From: Pseudorasbora parva
Taxonomy: Eukaryota > Chordata > Actinopteri > Cypriniformes > Gobionidae
NCBI RefSeq assembly: GCF_024679245.1
Contig: NC_090177.1
Span: 46,383,877-46,447,876 of the forward strand
Reading direction: 5' to 3'
DNA: 64,000 nt
Made by a program: the position numbers and the translations under genes. The notes beneath the pieces were generated by a model. It did not search any database. It worked only from the letters and a program-made list of their open reading frames with translations, and was not told the origin of the DNA. Of this stretch, positions 62,913-64,000 are shown piece by piece. Numbering within the stretch: the stretch's first letter is position 1; each line of letters begins with the position of its first letter.

Positions 62913-64000
62913 ATGAATGTGTTGTTTGTAATGACCATTTGTATTGTTTCAGTCAATGTGAGGGGATTAACTAGTGTGGATAAATTTGAAAAAATGAGTT
63001 ATGCAAACAAGCCAATGTAGTATTATTGCAGGAAACATTTTGGAAAGATGAAATGATGGATAGTTTCAAAAGAAGATGGAAAGGAGGAATTTATTATAAT
63101 AACGGAGAAGGGGGAAAAGGGAAAGGAGTTGCTGTGTTATGTAAAAGAAATATGAGTGATGATGTTGAAATCATATATCAGGATAAAGAAGGAAAATGCA
63201 TTATTGTAAAAATGGCAATAGGAGGGGAATTTTTTTTTTTTTTTTGTGTAACGTACATGCACCAAACACAGAGACAGAAAATAAAATGTTTTTTCATATC
63301 ATTTAAATGGCCAGATAGGAAATAAGGAAAGGCTTATTCTAATGGGTGATTTCAAAACAGTTTTCAGTAGAATGGATATAGCAAATGATATGGTGTATAA
63401 AAGAGACAGTGGGAGAGAGGAATTGCTCAAATTAATGGATAAATATGATCTAATAGACATATGGAGAGAGAGGAATGAGGGTGTAAGAGACTTTTCTAGA
63501 CGTCAGTTGGTAAAAGATCAAATGAAGCAAAGTAGAATAGATTTTATGTTGATTAAAAGGAATATGAAGAAAAATATTGATAAGATGACTTCTTTAAGTG
63601 ACCACGGGATGTTAATGGTACATTTGAATGAAACGGGAGTAGAGAGAGGAAAGGGGGTATGGTGTTTAAACAATGAACTGTTAAAAGATGAAGGGTATAA
63701 AATGAAGATAGAAGAAATGATAATGAATGAGAGAGGGAATGGAATGTATGAAGAAGACAAGAGGGTATGGTGGGATAATGTAAAGTATGAGATAAAGAAA
63801 TATTCAATAAGCTATAGCAGTTTGATATAAAAGATTAAGAGGAAAGAAGAGCAGACAGTTAGAAAGGTTTTGAAAGAAGAATTGCAAAAACAGAATGGGG
63901 ATATAGAAACAATTTTAGTATATGAAAATAGATTGAAAGAGATCGAAGGAGAAAAATGTAGAGGGGCTATGATAAGAAGTAGGGCAAAACATGTAATAGA
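62913..64000 (+). pseudogene. A7 ORF2: endonuclease part, truncated by the window, frameshifted
   Basis: Starts at ATG 62913 (or the inner MTICIVSVNVRGLTSVDKF). A frameshift near 63010 leads to MQETFWKDEMMDSFKRRWKG, YYNNGEGGKGKGVAVLCKRN and KCIIVKMAIGGE (63026-63325). A T run at 63230-63245 shifts the frame again before VTYMHQTQRQK. Then MGDFKTVFSRMDIANDMVYK, EGVRDFSRRQLV, SRIDFMLIKRN and SDHGMLMVH (63342-63830). A stop at about 63828 precedes the linker (RGAMIRSRAKHVIE) at the window end. Confidence 0.85.

Larger units (their letters stand above)
61523..64000 (+). mobile_element. A7: 5S-specific LINE, intact 5' part, runs off the window
   Basis: 5' UTR 61523-61706, ORF1 61707-62762 (intact), inter-ORF 62763-62912, ORF2 from 62913 to beyond 64000. 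The 5' end is in 5S. The 5' UTR shares CTGCAGTTTG[G/A]AGAGA[G/A]AGGCTCT with A3, placing A7 with the A3/A4/A5 group. Confidence 0.88.

Overview
This window looks like vertebrate, almost certainly teleost fish, repeat DNA. The 5S rRNA fragments match the vertebrate 5S consensus, and the mobile elements are fish-type: a 5S-targeting Tx1/L1-clade LINE, L2, L1, CR1/Rex1-like LINEs, Tc1, a Kolobok-like element, a Gmr1-like LTR element and an EnSpm-like transposon. A cyprinid is plausible but is an inference. I find no convincing host protein-coding gene. Essentially every long reading frame belongs to a mobile element, and most are broken. All homology calls are by eye.

Backbone: a short-spacer 5S rDNA tandem array in which every visible 5S gene is split at the same place, near nt 22-30, by a + strand LINE with two ORFs. 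ORF1 is a CCHC zinc-knuckle protein; ORF2 is APE endonuclease, reverse transcriptase and a C-terminal Cys/His finger. I call the copies A0-A7. Four junction blocks (LINE tail, 5S 3' part, ~95-bp spacer, 5S 5' part, next LINE) lie at 4381-4602, 21163-21381, 34813-35032 and 61385-61522. Copies are A0 (1-366, ORF2 tail), A1 (367-4380, ORF2 intact), A2 (4603-21162), A3 (21382-24810), A4 (30014-34812), A5 (35033-58932), A6 (58933-61384) and A7 (61523 to the window end, ORF1 intact). A0/A1, A3/A4 and A5/A6 are fused without a 5S block between them, which suggests deletions or unequal recombination.

Nested insertions: A2 carries a foldback MITE (7265-8650), a Tc1 element (8888-13246) that itself holds a minus-strand CR1/Rex1-like LINE, an L2 LINE (13794-17608, TSD TACT) and a Kolobok-like element (19533-21026). 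A3 carries a SINE (22861-23233) and a solo LTR (23309-24101), and is joined to a minus-strand Gmr1-type Gypsy element (24811-30013) whose integrase lies upstream of RT. A5 carries a Kolobok-like fragment and then a minus-strand L1 (38066-58738). That L1 contains a Rex1-like LINE, which in turn contains an 11.2-kb DNA transposon (42290-53515); it also contains a solo LTR with TSD GGAT (57335-58402). A6 carries a 374-bp solo LTR with a perfect TATGT duplication (60165-60538).

The least familiar object is the 11.2-kb transposon. It has imperfect CCCAG(C/G)TAGCAA termini, a 24-bp subterminal minisatellite, a ~649-aa EnSpm/CACTA-like transposase gene with a 5' UTR intron, and a second, multi-exon gene for a DUF4806-type protein in the same orientation, with a duplicated exon pair.
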